A stretch of DNA of 64,000 bases from Akkermansia sp. GTDB lineage: Bacteria; Verrucomicrobiota; Verrucomicrobiia; Verrucomicrobiales; Akkermansiaceae. Below, one piece after another: positions 16,789-26,221 of this stretch (position 1 is the stretch's first letter; each line of letters begins with the position of its first letter). The stretch covers positions 1-64,000 of the forward strand of contig JAFQEF010000070.1 in assembly GCA_017399165.1 (NCBI GenBank), read 5' to 3'. The translations under genes and the position numbers were made by a program. The notes under the pieces are model-generated. The model was not told the DNA's origin. It searched no databases and was given only the letters and a program-made list of their open reading frames with translations.

Positions 16789-18234
16789 TTACAGGTTGCC
16801 CGTGAGGAGGGGCCAGGTGCCCAAGGCAATGAGCAGGATGACGCAAGCGGTCATGACACCAGCCGTTACCATGGGGATGCACAGGGGCTTATCCTCTGCC
16901 TGGGGTTTCTCCCAGTACATTTCACGGATAACTTTGAAGTAGTAGTAGAAGCCTGCTGCGGCACCGATAATCATGATGATGAGGAGCGTGGTGAACCAGC
17001 AGCTCATATCCTCAAGTGCGTAGGCATTGACCAAGGCGCAGAAGGAGTCGAACTTCACAATGAAGCCGTAGGTAAGCGGCACACCTGCCAAGGAGGCAAA
17101 GGCTACGGTGATGAGGAAGGCTATGACGGGGTTGGTTTTGCCGAGTGCGCGGAAGGCGGAGATTTCCTCGCTGCCGCGCTGGGTGCGTACCATGGCAATG
17201 GCGTAGAACGCGGCCATGGTGGCGAGCAGATAGGCGGTGAGGTAGCTTGCTACCTGGGCCTGAGCCTCTGCACCCGTGCCGTTGATGAGGAACACCATGA
17301 TGAAACCGGCCTGTGCGATGGAGGAGTAACCCAACAAGCGCTTGGCGTTGGTTTGACCAATGGCACCCAAGTTACCGATGAGCAGGGTGATGGCGGTGAG
17401 AATCACCAAGCACTGCAGCATGGGTACAAGTTGCATATCTGCAAACGGGGCTAAGAGCATGCACAATACGGCAAAACCGGCGGTCTTGGAGGCCACTGCC
17501 AAGAAAGCAGATACCGGGGTGGGGGCACCCTGGTACACATCCGGAATCCAGATGTGCATGGGGGCGGTGCCGGTCTTGAAGAAGGCACCGGCCAGCAACA
17601 GAGCCATGGCCAGCATGAAGCCCACGCTCATGGCGGGATCTGCGGCAAAGAAGACGTGGTATACCACGGCGGCATCCAGCAGGAAGGTGCCGGTCATGCC
17701 ATAGTACCAAGCTGCGCCGAATACCAGCAAGCCCGTGCTCATGGCACCCAAGATGAGGTACTTGACACCGGCCTCGATAGAGCCTTGGTTGCGGCGGAAA
17801 TAGCCCGCCAGCACGTAAGAGCTGAGGGTGACTACCTCCAAGCTCACAAAGAGCATGATGATGTCTTTAGCCTGGGTGAGGGCGCAAATGCCGGCGCAGG
17901 CGATAAGGGGCAGGGCATACAGCTCGGAGGAGCCCTCCTCACTATCGGTGCCGGAAACGGCCTCGCAGGTAATCTTGCGGTAGTCGTATGCTAACAGAAT
18001 GGTAAGGGCTGTGGCAATGACCGCCAGCATACGGAACTGGCTGAGCTCTGCCTCACCGTTCATGAAGAATGCGGCTGCTACGGCACCGGCTGCCCCGAAG
18101 AGAGCGTAGAAGCTCTTGGGAAGCTTGGGCAGGAAGCAGTCGGCCATCAGAATGAGGGTGGCCAGACCCACCAGTGTGAATTCCGGGATAAATTGTGCCC
18201 AGGTGTAGGTGGCTGAAATCATAGATGTTTCCAT
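16789..18234 (-). CDS. nuoN: NADH-quinone oxidoreductase subunit N
   Basis: 481 residues, about 13-14 membrane segments. One of three antiporter-like proton-pumping subunits of complex I. Seen: the central KTGTAPMHIWIPDVYQGAPTP element, with the conserved lysine and proline-rich turn of NuoN/NuoM/NuoL, YLILGAMSTGLLVFG with a membrane helix around it, and LGYSSIAQAGFI. Last gene of the operon, 21 bases after nuoM, followed by a terminator. An internal ATG four codons later is an alternative start. Confidence 0.95.
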   Translation of the reverse strand: METSMISATYTWAQFIPEFTLVGLATLILMADCFLPKLPKSFYALFGAAGAVAAAFFMNGEAELSQFRMLAVIATALTILLAYDYRKITCEAVSGTDSEEGSSELYALPLIACAGICALTQAKDIIMLFVSLEVVTLSSYVLAGYFRRNQGSIEAGVKYLILGAMSTGLLVFGAAWYYGMTGTFLLDAAVVYHVFFAADPAMSVGFMLAMALLLAGAFFKTGTAPMHIWIPDVYQGAPTPVSAFLAVASKTAGFAVLCMLLAPFADMQLVPMLQCLVILTAITLLIGNLGAIGQTNAKRLLGYSSIAQAGFIMVFLINGTGAEAQAQVASYLTAYLLATMAAFYAIAMVRTQRGSEEISAFRALGKTNPVIAFLITVAFASLAGVPLTYGFIVKFDSFCALVNAYALEDMSCWFTTLLIIMIIGAAAGFYYYFKVIREMYWEKPQAEDKPLCIPMVTAGVMTACVILLIALGTWPLLTGNL

Positions 18235-18255
18235 AATATTCTTTTAACGGTGGGT

Positions 18256-19746
18256 TCAGAGAACGATGAAGGGGAAGATACCGAAGACGACGATGAAGAG
18301 GGCGAGGAAGGCCGCAGCGAGTTTATCTGTGCAGCTCAACCCGGTGGCGCGCTCAGAGGCAAGCCCGGTTTCACCCTCAAAGATACGGCGGAACGCACGC
18401 AGCATATACACGGCGCTGATGACTAAGCCCCACAGGGCAAAGACGGTTGCCAACTGCACGGGCCCAAGCCCGCCGAACCAGCCGGAGATGGTGTTGAGCA
18501 TGCCGCACTCAAATTGCGGCTCACCCCAGGTCCACCCCTGGAAGCAGGATACGAATACCGTGAACTCACCGGCAAAGTTTGCCAACAGAGGCAGGCCGAT
18601 GGAGGCCAAGCCGGCCAAGCCGAAGAGGAAACCCAACCACGGCAGTTTGTTGGCTAAGCCGCCCATGGAGTCCATCTCAAGCGTGCGGGTTTGGCTCTCA
18701 ATTTGCCCGTTGAGCAAGAAGAGCAGGGCAATGGTGAGCCCATGTGCCAGCATTAATACGGCAGCACCCTTGAAGGCAAGCTCGTTGTCACCACCCAAGG
18801 CTACATAGGCTGCAAAGGCCAGGAAGATGTAGCCCATGTGCATGACGGAGGAGTTACCCAGCATGTCATCCAAGCGGGTTTGGGCTACGGTGACATAGCC
18901 TACCCACAGCACATTGCCCAGCAAGAGCACCAGCAACACGTTGTTCCAGCAGCCGAAGAAATCTGCGCAGGCGGGGCCAAAGGCCCATGCCAGTGTGAAC
19001 AGACCATACAAGCCAAACTTCTTGAGCACGCCGGCATGCAACATGGCAATGGGCGTGGGGGCACTGGCGTATGCCGGGGCTGCCCAGCTGTGGAAGGGGA
19101 AGAGCGATACCAAGGTGCCGAAACCTGCCAGTAATAATCCGGCGGTCATGCAACCCGTGGGTACGGTGCCGGCGGCTACTGCGGCTTTCATGGCGGTGAA
19201 GCTCCATGCCCCCATTTGGTTGCACAGCAACAACAAACCTGCCAGCAATACCATGGAGGCCAAGCCCAAGTATACCGTGGCTGTCCAGGCTACGGTGCGG
19301 CGGTCGCCGCGGCCATAGTAACCAATCATCACGAAGGTGGGGATGAGGGCCAACTCATGGAATGCGTAGAAGGAGATGATGTTGTCGGACAAGAATGCGC
19401 CGATGGCACCGGTGGAGAGAAGCATGGCAGAGATGCTCCAGCTGCGCTCTGCCTCCTTGTTGGGGGCCTTGAGGCCGAGGATGGCCCCGAAGGTAACCAG
19501 CACGGAGAGTGTAAGCATGATGCGGCTGAGCGGTAAGCTCAGGGTGAATTGCAGGTCATGCCCGGCAAAGGTGCTCCAGCAGGCGCAGCTTGCGCAGTCC
19601 TCGCACAGTGTGGTGCTGATGACGGCCCACAATCCCATTATCAGTGTGAAGGTGGCACTTGCCATGGCCGTGAGGCGAGCCGGTGCCTTGGCCAGCCCGA
19701 TGAGGGCGGCTGCAATCACAGGTACTAATATAAGCCAGATAAGCAT
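18256..19746 (-). CDS. nuoM: NADH-quinone oxidoreductase subunit M
   Basis: 496 residues, about 14 membrane segments. Antiporter-like proton-pumping subunit of complex I. Seen: AFHELALIPTFVMIGYYG, carrying the conserved glutamate of helix 5, FPFHSWAAPAYASAPTPIAMLHAGVLKKFG with the pumping lysine and broken helix, and NSSVMHMGYIFLA. It lies 15 bases after nuoL and 21 bases before nuoN. Confidence 0.95.
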   Translation of the reverse strand: MLIWLILVPVIAAALIGLAKAPARLTAMASATFTLIMGLWAVISTTLCEDCASCACWSTFAGHDLQFTLSLPLSRIMLTLSVLVTFGAILGLKAPNKEAERSWSISAMLLSTGAIGAFLSDNIISFYAFHELALIPTFVMIGYYGRGDRRTVAWTATVYLGLASMVLLAGLLLLCNQMGAWSFTAMKAAVAAGTVPTGCMTAGLLLAGFGTLVSLFPFHSWAAPAYASAPTPIAMLHAGVLKKFGLYGLFTLAWAFGPACADFFGCWNNVLLVLLLGNVLWVGYVTVAQTRLDDMLGNSSVMHMGYIFLAFAAYVALGGDNELAFKGAAVLMLAHGLTIALLFLLNGQIESQTRTLEMDSMGGLANKLPWLGFLFGLAGLASIGLPLLANFAGEFTVFVSCFQGWTWGEPQFECGMLNTISGWFGGLGPVQLATVFALWGLVISAVYMLRAFRRIFEGETGLASERATGLSCTDKLAAAFLALFIVVFGIFPFIVL

Positions 19747-19761
19747 TGTCGTAAAATCAGG

Positions 19762-21618
19762 TTAAAGTGAATGGAATGTGAAGGCGAGTATGAACATGAT
19801 GAAGAGTACACCCAAGCCGATAACCAGGGAGTAGGCACGCAGGGAGCCACCCTGTATCCAGCTGAGCAGTATACCGAATCGCCCGATGAGCCAAGAGGTG
19901 CCTTGTACGCAGATGCCGCGTATCAAGGTAGTGTCAATGAACTCCAGAATACGGGTGCCGCAGTCTTGCACCAGGCCAATGAGCCCTTTGTCGTAGAACT
20001 TGTCTATGTACATGCGCTCACGCAGGGCGGTGGAGAGGGCGTTGCCGGCCAGGGGATCCGTACTGCGCTTGCCGCAGCCGTATACCAGCCAAGCCAAAGC
20101 CAAGCCCAGTACCAGAGAGCCCATGCTCACATAGAAGGGCAAGCCCAGCTCAAAACCATGTGCATGGAAACCCTCAAACGGTACCAGGGAGTCTGCCATG
20201 AAACCATAGCCGGAGATAACGGCCATGATAGCCAGGATGATGAGCGGCAGGCTCATGGTGAAGCTCTTTTCCGTGGCGTGCTCTGCGCCGTGTGCGCGGG
20301 CGTTGCCCAAGAAGGCGACAAGGCACAGGCGAGCCATGTAGAAGGTGGTGAGGGCTGCTACACCGGCACCTACCCAGAAGAAGACGGGGCTCTTGGCCAG
20401 CGCGGCATCCAAGATAAGCTCCTTGGAGAAGAAGCCGGAGAAGCCGGGGATGGCGATGAGGGCGAATGTACCCATCAGGAAGCATACGGTGGTGATGGGC
20501 ATCTTCTTGGCCAAACCACCCATTTTCCAGATGTCTTGCTCGTGGTGGCAGCCTACGATGATGGCTCCGGCCCCCAAGAAGAGCAGGGCTTTGAACCAAG
20601 CGTGTGTGTACAGGTGGAACATGGCGGCCTCACCTGCCAACAGACCCACGGCCATGACCATGTAGCCCAGCTGAGATAAGGTGGAGTATGCCAGCACGCG
20701 CTTGATGTCGTCTTGCTGCACGGCCATGAGGGCGGCCAATACTGCCGTAATGGCACCCACGCTTGCTATGACGGTGCAGGCGGTGTCTGTAAAGGCGGCT
20801 TCACCCATGCTTACTTGCAGGCGTACCAGCATGTATACACCGGCGGCCACCATGGTGGCGGCGTGGATGAGTGCGGATACCGGGGTGGGGCCTTCCATGG
20901 CGTCCGGCAACCATACATGCAGCGGGAACTGGGCGGATTTACCGACCGCACCGCAGAACAGGCACAGTACCGTGGCGGTGAGTACGGCGGCGGGTATGCC
21001 GGCGGTGGCTGCCCCCATCTCAGAGAAGGTGAGGGTGCCGAATACGGCCATGGTCAGCAGAATGCCGATGAGGAAACCGAAGTCGCCCACGCGGTTGGTG
21101 ATAAAGGCCTTCTTGGCGGCATCGGCTGCGCTCTCTTTGTTGAACCAGTGGCCGATGAGCAGGTAGGAGGAGAAACCCACCATTTCCCAACCGATGAAGG
21201 TCATGGCCAAGTTGTCAGCCATCACAATCATGGTCATACTGAACATGAAGATGCTCAGCCCCGCAAAGTAGCGGCTCTTGTTGGAGGGGTCACCCTTCAT
21301 GTAACCAATGGAGAAGATGTGTACCAGCAGGCCGATGCCGGTTACTACCAGCATCATACGCATGGCCAGCGGGTCCATCAGCAAACCGAGGCTCAGGGAG
21401 GGCATGCCCTCTGTGGAGATGGGCATCCAGGTGTAAATGTCGGGCGTAGCGGCGGGCAGTGCGCCACTTAAATAGGCTACGCACAGTCCGAAGGTGCCGA
21501 GGGCGGACAAGATGGAGAGTGTTGCTGCACAGCAAGCACACTTGCGGAAGCACAGCCAGTTGATGGCTGCCACTGCCAACGGCAACAGAAGGAATAACCA
21601 GGGAAGATTCTGTATCAT
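19762..21618 (-). CDS. nuoL: NADH-quinone oxidoreductase subunit L
   Basis: 618 residues with about 15-16 membrane segments, including the C-terminal part that forms the lateral helix along the membrane arm. Seen: FIGWEMVGFSSYLLIGHW with the key glutamate, QFPLHVWLPDAMEGPTPVSA, LIHAATMVAAGVYM, and STLSQLGYMVMAVG. Antiporter-like proton channel at the distal end of complex I. 18 bases from nuoK and 15 from nuoM. Confidence 0.96.
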   Translation of the reverse strand: MIQNLPWLFLLLPLAVAAINWLCFRKCACCAATLSILSALGTFGLCVAYLSGALPAATPDIYTWMPISTEGMPSLSLGLLMDPLAMRMMLVVTGIGLLVHIFSIGYMKGDPSNKSRYFAGLSIFMFSMTMIVMADNLAMTFIGWEMVGFSSYLLIGHWFNKESAADAAKKAFITNRVGDFGFLIGILLTMAVFGTLTFSEMGAATAGIPAAVLTATVLCLFCGAVGKSAQFPLHVWLPDAMEGPTPVSALIHAATMVAAGVYMLVRLQVSMGEAAFTDTACTVIASVGAITAVLAALMAVQQDDIKRVLAYSTLSQLGYMVMAVGLLAGEAAMFHLYTHAWFKALLFLGAGAIIVGCHHEQDIWKMGGLAKKMPITTVCFLMGTFALIAIPGFSGFFSKELILDAALAKSPVFFWVGAGVAALTTFYMARLCLVAFLGNARAHGAEHATEKSFTMSLPLIILAIMAVISGYGFMADSLVPFEGFHAHGFELGLPFYVSMGSLVLGLALAWLVYGCGKRSTDPLAGNALSTALRERMYIDKFYDKGLIGLVQDCGTRILEFIDTTLIRGICVQGTSWLIGRFGILLSWIQGGSLRAYSLVIGLGVLFIMFILAFTFHSL

Positions 21619-21636
21619 ATTGCTTGAGCCTTGGGG

Positions 21637-21954
21637 TTAATCTTTCAGGGTGGTGATAGCCGTGCTCTCTACCGACTTGCGGGCGCGGAACATGGCAACG
21701 ATAAGGGCAAGGCCAATGGCGACTTCTGCTGCCGCTATGGCTACGATAAACAGGGACAGTACCTGCGGGTCATACACGGGTACACCCTCCGTGCCTTGGG
21801 CACGGGAGAAGGCTACCAGCGATATGTTGGCGGCACTGAGCATCATCTCAAGGCACATGAATACCACGATGATGTTTTTGCGAATGAGTACGCCCGCCAA
21901 CCCGATGGAGAACAGGATGCCGGAGAGTATCAGATAATGAGCTAAAGGTGTCAT
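21637..21954 (-). CDS. nuoK: NADH-quinone oxidoreductase subunit K
   Basis: 105 residues with three membrane helices. Seen: LFSIGLAGVLIRKNIIVVFMCLEMML, carrying the conserved glutamate of the second helix, then a third helix AAAEVAIGLALIVAMF with the second buried glutamate. These carboxylates lie on the proton path linking quinone reduction to pumping. Length is normal. Confidence 0.95.
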   Translation of the reverse strand: MTPLAHYLILSGILFSIGLAGVLIRKNIIVVFMCLEMMLSAANISLVAFSRAQGTEGVPVYDPQVLSLFIVAIAAAEVAIGLALIVAMFRARKSVESTAITTLKD

Positions 21955-21971
21955 GGTGATGTGTCTTGTGG

Positions 21972-22574
21972 TTAGTCTTTACGAATCTTGCGGCCTAAGG
22001 CAACGGCACCTACCGTACCCGCCAGCAACGCAAAGCTGAGGATGACAAAGGGAATGTTGTATTGAGAGAACAGGGTGGCTCCCAAGGTCTTGACGTCGGC
22101 ATTGTCCTCTGCCAACTGCGGCAGTGCCCCGCCGGAGAGCTCGCCCTCTGCGGTTGCAGCGGTAGCCTCGGGCTTACAATCCTCACAGCACAGGGCTTTC
22201 ACCGGGCATACGCCATCCGTTGCGCCCGGCAACAGCAGGGCGGCTTTGGTGACCATGCCGGCAAATACACCGGCTATCACAACGCCGATGATGGCGCGCG
22301 GCAGGTTGGAGAGGTTGGCCTCCTCGCTCTTGACATCGAGCATCATGACCACGAAGAGGAAGAGTACCAGAATCGCACCCGCGTAGACGATGATTTGTAC
22401 GATACCCAGGAACTGAGCCCCCATGCCGAAGTATACGGCTGCTGTGGAGGCAAAGCTCAGAGCCATACACATGGCAGAGTTTACGGGGTTGCGGGAGGCT
22501 ACCACGCCAAAGGCGCTCAGCACGGCGATGGTGGCGAACAAGTAAAACAAGATGGATGATATAGCTGCGTCCAT
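21972..22574 (-). CDS. nuoJ: NADH-quinone oxidoreductase subunit J
   Basis: 200 residues, five membrane helices. Seen: RNPVNSAMCMALSFASTAAVYFG and IVQIIVYAGAILVLFLFVVMMLD, the signature third helix of NuoJ with its pi-bulge region. Between the fourth and fifth helices is an insert of about 50 residues with several cysteines (CPVKALCCEDC) and acidic residues, larger than in E. coli. It is 12 bases after nuoI. Confidence 0.93.
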   Translation of the reverse strand: MDAAISSILFYLFATIAVLSAFGVVASRNPVNSAMCMALSFASTAAVYFGMGAQFLGIVQIIVYAGAILVLFLFVVMMLDVKSEEANLSNLPRAIIGVVIAGVFAGMVTKAALLLPGATDGVCPVKALCCEDCKPEATAATAEGELSGGALPQLAEDNADVKTLGATLFSQYNIPFVILSFALLAGTVGAVALGRKIRKD

Positions 22575-22586
22575 AATCGTATGTTT

Positions 22587-23153
22587 TTATTTGTGTTGGT
22601 TCCACTTGTTTACAAGCCCCTTGCGGGTGCCGCCGAGCTTGTAGAGGGTTTCTTTGTTACGGATGGCATCCTTGCGATCCGTGGGGGTGATGAGGTACTC
22701 TTTGGAGAGGAAGATAGCCTGCTCCGGGCATGCCTCTTGGCACATGCCGCAGTAGATGCAGCGCAGCATGTCGATTTCGAACTCGGCCGGGGCTTTCTCC
22801 TGCTTTTGGCAAGAGGCATCGGGGCTGACGGCTCCGGGGGTAATTTTGATGGCGCGTGCCGGGCAGATAAACTCGCAGAGCTGGCAAGATACGCAACGCT
22901 CGCGACCATCCTCACCGCGTACCAATGTGGGGGCACCACGGTAGTAGTCGGGCAGGTTGGCATCCCAACGCTGCTCGGGGAAGGGCATACAGGCACCTAC
23001 GCCCTTACCGTTGAATGCCTTTTTACTGCGGCTCTTGCCCATGAGGGAGAGCGCCAAGTGCTTGAAGGTAATGGCAAGCCCCTTAACCAACTCTACAACA
23101 TAAATCTTGTCGAGTATGGAGAACTTGGGGCGCTTAACGGGAATGTAAGACAT
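22587..23153 (-). CDS. nuoI: NADH-quinone oxidoreductase subunit I (two 4Fe-4S clusters)
   Basis: 188 residues. Electron-transfer subunit carrying clusters N6a and N6b next to the quinone site. Two ferredoxin motifs are visible: CVSCQLCEFICPARAI and CIYCGMCQEACPEQAI, each with CxxCxxCxxxCP spacing. The N-terminal amphipathic helix (LVKGLAITFKHLALSL) anchors it to the membrane arm. It is 21 bases from nuoH. Confidence 0.96.
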   Translation of the reverse strand: MSYIPVKRPKFSILDKIYVVELVKGLAITFKHLALSLMGKSRSKKAFNGKGVGACMPFPEQRWDANLPDYYRGAPTLVRGEDGRERCVSCQLCEFICPARAIKITPGAVSPDASCQKQEKAPAEFEIDMLRCIYCGMCQEACPEQAIFLSKEYLITPTDRKDAIRNKETLYKLGGTRKGLVNKWNQHK

Positions 23154-23174
23154 AGCTTGAAATCCTTGGGGTGT

Positions 23175-24452
23175 TTAGTTGATGAAGTAGATGATGGCGG
23201 CTGTCAGGAAGATGTTGGCTACGGTGACTTCCAGGAAGACGAGCCAGCCGAGTTTCATCACCTGATCCCAGCGGAAGCGCGGCAGGGTCCAGCGCACCCA
23301 CACGAAGAAGAAGATGAAGGCAACCAGCTTGATGAGGAACATGACAAACTGGCAAATAACGGCAAACCAGTCGCACCAGTTGTGCAGGGCGGCATCTGCC
23401 CCGAACCCGATGGACCAACCACCCAGGAAGAGGGTGACCACCAAGGCCGAGCCGATAACCATGGCTGCATATTCACCCATGAAGAATGAGGCAAACTTCA
23501 TGGAGGAGTACTCGGAGTGGTAACCGCCTACAAGGTCGGTCTCACACTCGGCCATATCGAAGGGGGTGCGGTTGGCTTCTGCAAAGACACAGGTTACGAA
23601 TACCACGAAGCTGATGAGCATGGGCAGCATCATGAACCAACGCTCCCAAGTGAGCCCCTCGCCCCACAGGGGCAGCAGGGTCCAGCCGTTGTCTGCCTGG
23701 TATTGTACGATGCTCTGCAGGTTGAGCGTGCCGAACATCATGAGCAGCGGGATGATGGAAAGCCCCATGGCTACCTCATAAGAGATGAGCTGTGCCGTGG
23801 CTCGCAGACCACCCAAGAACGGATACTTGGAGTTAGAGCTCCAGCCGGCCAGCGTTAAGCCGTATACAGAAAGACCGGAGATGGCGAATATCCACAACGG
23901 GCCGATGCCCAAGTTGGCTACGCACATGTTGACGTCTCCCAGCGGGGTGCTGAACCCGGAGGCAAAGGGAATAACGGCGGCTGCTACCAGCGGCGGCCCC
24001 AATACCAACATGGGGGCAAGGGTAAAGTATACCTTGCGCACATAGCTGGGGGTGAGCTCTTGCTTGAGGAAGAGCTTGGCGCCGTCCAAGCAGGGCTGCA
24101 TGAGACCAAAGGTGGGGATTTCGCGGTCCAGCTTCAGCCAGCGGAAAAGCTTGGCAATCCAACAATCTTGCGGCACGCCGAAGAAGTGCAGCAATTTTTT
24201 GCAGGGCTGCTCCTCTTTGCTGCCGAAGCGTTGGAAGAGGTGCAGGGGGATACCGGCACGGTTGGGACCGGGGCGGTCCTGAATCCAGCCGGCTACTCGA
24301 CGCTCAATCCACACGGAAAGTACCACAAAAGCCAAAATGACGGCGAATACCAGCACAAGCTTCAGGATGGTAACGATCAGGTAGAACCACATCCCGCAGC
24401 ATGCGGAGTCGCAGCCGTTGGCCAGGATGGAGGCTAATACGTTATGTTCCAT
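23175..24452 (-). CDS. nuoH: NADH-quinone oxidoreductase subunit H
   Basis: 425 residues, longer than the usual 325-350. Membrane subunit that forms the quinone cavity. Seen: VWIERRVAGWIQDRPGPNRAG in the first loop, ISYEVAMGLS, and the RTPFDMAECETDLVGGYHSEYSSM quinone-site loop, plus VRWTLPRFRWDQ near the end. An insert of about 60 residues after the first helix (RFGSKEEQPCKKLLHFFGVPQ) accounts for the extra length. Confidence 0.95.
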   Translation of the reverse strand: MEHNVLASILANGCDSACCGMWFYLIVTILKLVLVFAVILAFVVLSVWIERRVAGWIQDRPGPNRAGIPLHLFQRFGSKEEQPCKKLLHFFGVPQDCWIAKLFRWLKLDREIPTFGLMQPCLDGAKLFLKQELTPSYVRKVYFTLAPMLVLGPPLVAAAVIPFASGFSTPLGDVNMCVANLGIGPLWIFAISGLSVYGLTLAGWSSNSKYPFLGGLRATAQLISYEVAMGLSIIPLLMMFGTLNLQSIVQYQADNGWTLLPLWGEGLTWERWFMMLPMLISFVVFVTCVFAEANRTPFDMAECETDLVGGYHSEYSSMKFASFFMGEYAAMVIGSALVVTLFLGGWSIGFGADAALHNWCDWFAVICQFVMFLIKLVAFIFFFVWVRWTLPRFRWDQVMKLGWLVFLEVTVANIFLTAAIIYFIN

Positions 24453-24477
24453 GGTGTTAATGTTCGGTTTTTAAATG

Positions 24478-26208
24478 TTACTTTTTGGCTTTTTCGCGTT
24501 CAATCAGGGGGATTGTTACGCCGGTGTCGAGAATAACCTTACCCTCGTTGCCGATGTTACCCCAAGTGAGACCCTTCATGGGTTCAAACTCCTGGGCCAT
24601 TTCTTCCAAAATAATCATCGGGCTGGGGCAGGCAATGACGCGCGGGCAGTCACAGCCGAGCAGCTCGGTGAGGCGGCGCAGAATATCCCAGTCGGGGCGG
24701 GCCTCGCCAAGGGGCTCTATGGCTTTGTTGAGGCGCTGTATGCGGCCTGCCACGTTGATCATGGTGCCGTACTTCTCTGCAAAGGTTACACCGGGCAGCA
24801 CCACGTCTGCCTTCTTGGTGGTTGCGCTCTCCGTGTGATCCATCACCAGCAGGTAATCCAGGGTGTCCAAATCTTCCTCGGGGATACCGGCATCCGCGGT
24901 TACATCCTCACCCAAGGCAATCAGGAACCGTATGCTGTGGTTCTTGACTCCACGGCGAATAGCGGCAAGCCCCGTGCCGGTCTTGCCCAAAATCATCTTG
25001 GCACCGGTGCTGTTGGGGTTACGGTCCTCGCTGATGAGCATGCCGTCGTTCTCGCCCTTACGGGGTACAATATCTATCTTGGTAACACCCAGCTGGCGGG
25101 CCAGGGCACGTACCATGTAGAGCTCTTCATTGGTCATGCGGGCAGAGCAGATGATGGCGGTCTCTGCCGGGGCGCAGGAGTGCAGCTGCTCTACCACCAT
25201 GTTGAGGGTGGCATCCCACGTACTGGGGCGCTGCGGGGCTCCGGCATCCGTCTTGACCAACGGGGTCTTGATACGGGCCTCGGAGTTGATGAATTTGTAG
25301 TTCAGTCGGTGGCTGTCGGGCATCCAGCAGCTGTTTACCTCATCATTCTGACGCGGGGTAATGCGGTATACCTGCTGCTCGCGGGTCCAGATGTTGATGT
25401 TGGTGCCGGTGCCGCAGTTGACATCAATGGTCGGCGTGCTCTTGAGGAACCATACACGCATCTTGAAGCGGAAGTCCTTGCTGGTCATGGCACCCACGGG
25501 GCAAATATCCACCACGTTCATGGAGTAGTTGCTGTCCAGCTGAGTGCCGGGGTAGCAAGCAATGGCGTTGTGGGTGCCACGGCCTACAACGCCGAGCACT
25601 TCCTCGCCCACAATCTCTTTCATGAAACGCACACAGCGGCGGCAGAGCACGCAGCGCTCTTGGTCCAAGTTCACGCGCGGGCCGATGGAGAGGTTCTTGC
25701 CTTTCTTGGTCTTGCTTTCGGTGAAACGGTGGGTGCCGCTGCCGTAGTCGTTGGTATACTCCTGGAGCTTACATTCGCCTGCTTGGTCGCAAATGGGGCA
25801 GTCAAGCGGGTGGTTGGTGAGCAAGAACTCCAGCACGCCGCGGCGGGCTTCTTCACACAACTTGGCATCGGTGCGTATGCCCATGTTCTCTGCCACTGTG
25901 TTGGCGCAGGCAATAACGGCACGCGGCATCCACTGGATGTCTTGGTAGCCGTCCTTATTGTACATGGGGGTGGCACCCGGGGCCAGGCGCGGGGGCATGC
26001 CTTGCTCTACCAAGCACATGCGGCAAGAGCCGGCTACGGACAGTTTGGGGTGGTAGCAGAAGCAGGGTACGTGCACGCCGACGGAGTTACAGGCGTCTGC
26101 AATGCGGGTTCCCTTCGGGAAGCGATACCATTTGCCGTTAATCTGGACGTTCACTTTGCCCTCGGCAGCTGCGGCATCCTTCGGCAGTATTGTAGGTTTT
26201 GTGCTCAT
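24478..26208 (-). CDS. nuoG: NADH-quinone oxidoreductase subunit G (short form)
   Basis: 576 residues from the ATG at 26208; a GTG at 26232 would overlap nuoF. Iron-sulfur subunit of the peripheral arm. The N-terminal 2Fe-2S ferredoxin site is visible (VHVPCFCYHPKLSVAGSCRMCLVE), then the histidine-ligated cluster (HPLDCPICDQAGECKLQ), then CVLCRRCVRFMKE. The molybdopterin-oxidoreductase-like part follows (VNCGTGTNINIW; DVVLPGVTFAEKYGT) but is much shorter than in E. coli (908 residues). It starts 13 bases after nuoF. Confidence 0.94.
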   Translation of the reverse strand: MSTKPTILPKDAAAAEGKVNVQINGKWYRFPKGTRIADACNSVGVHVPCFCYHPKLSVAGSCRMCLVEQGMPPRLAPGATPMYNKDGYQDIQWMPRAVIACANTVAENMGIRTDAKLCEEARRGVLEFLLTNHPLDCPICDQAGECKLQEYTNDYGSGTHRFTESKTKKGKNLSIGPRVNLDQERCVLCRRCVRFMKEIVGEEVLGVVGRGTHNAIACYPGTQLDSNYSMNVVDICPVGAMTSKDFRFKMRVWFLKSTPTIDVNCGTGTNINIWTREQQVYRITPRQNDEVNSCWMPDSHRLNYKFINSEARIKTPLVKTDAGAPQRPSTWDATLNMVVEQLHSCAPAETAIICSARMTNEELYMVRALARQLGVTKIDIVPRKGENDGMLISEDRNPNSTGAKMILGKTGTGLAAIRRGVKNHSIRFLIALGEDVTADAGIPEEDLDTLDYLLVMDHTESATTKKADVVLPGVTFAEKYGTMINVAGRIQRLNKAIEPLGEARPDWDILRRLTELLGCDCPRVIACPSPMIILEEMAQEFEPMKGLTWGNIGNEGKVILDTGVTIPLIEREKAKK

Positions 26209-26221
26209 TCGTTCAAAAGGT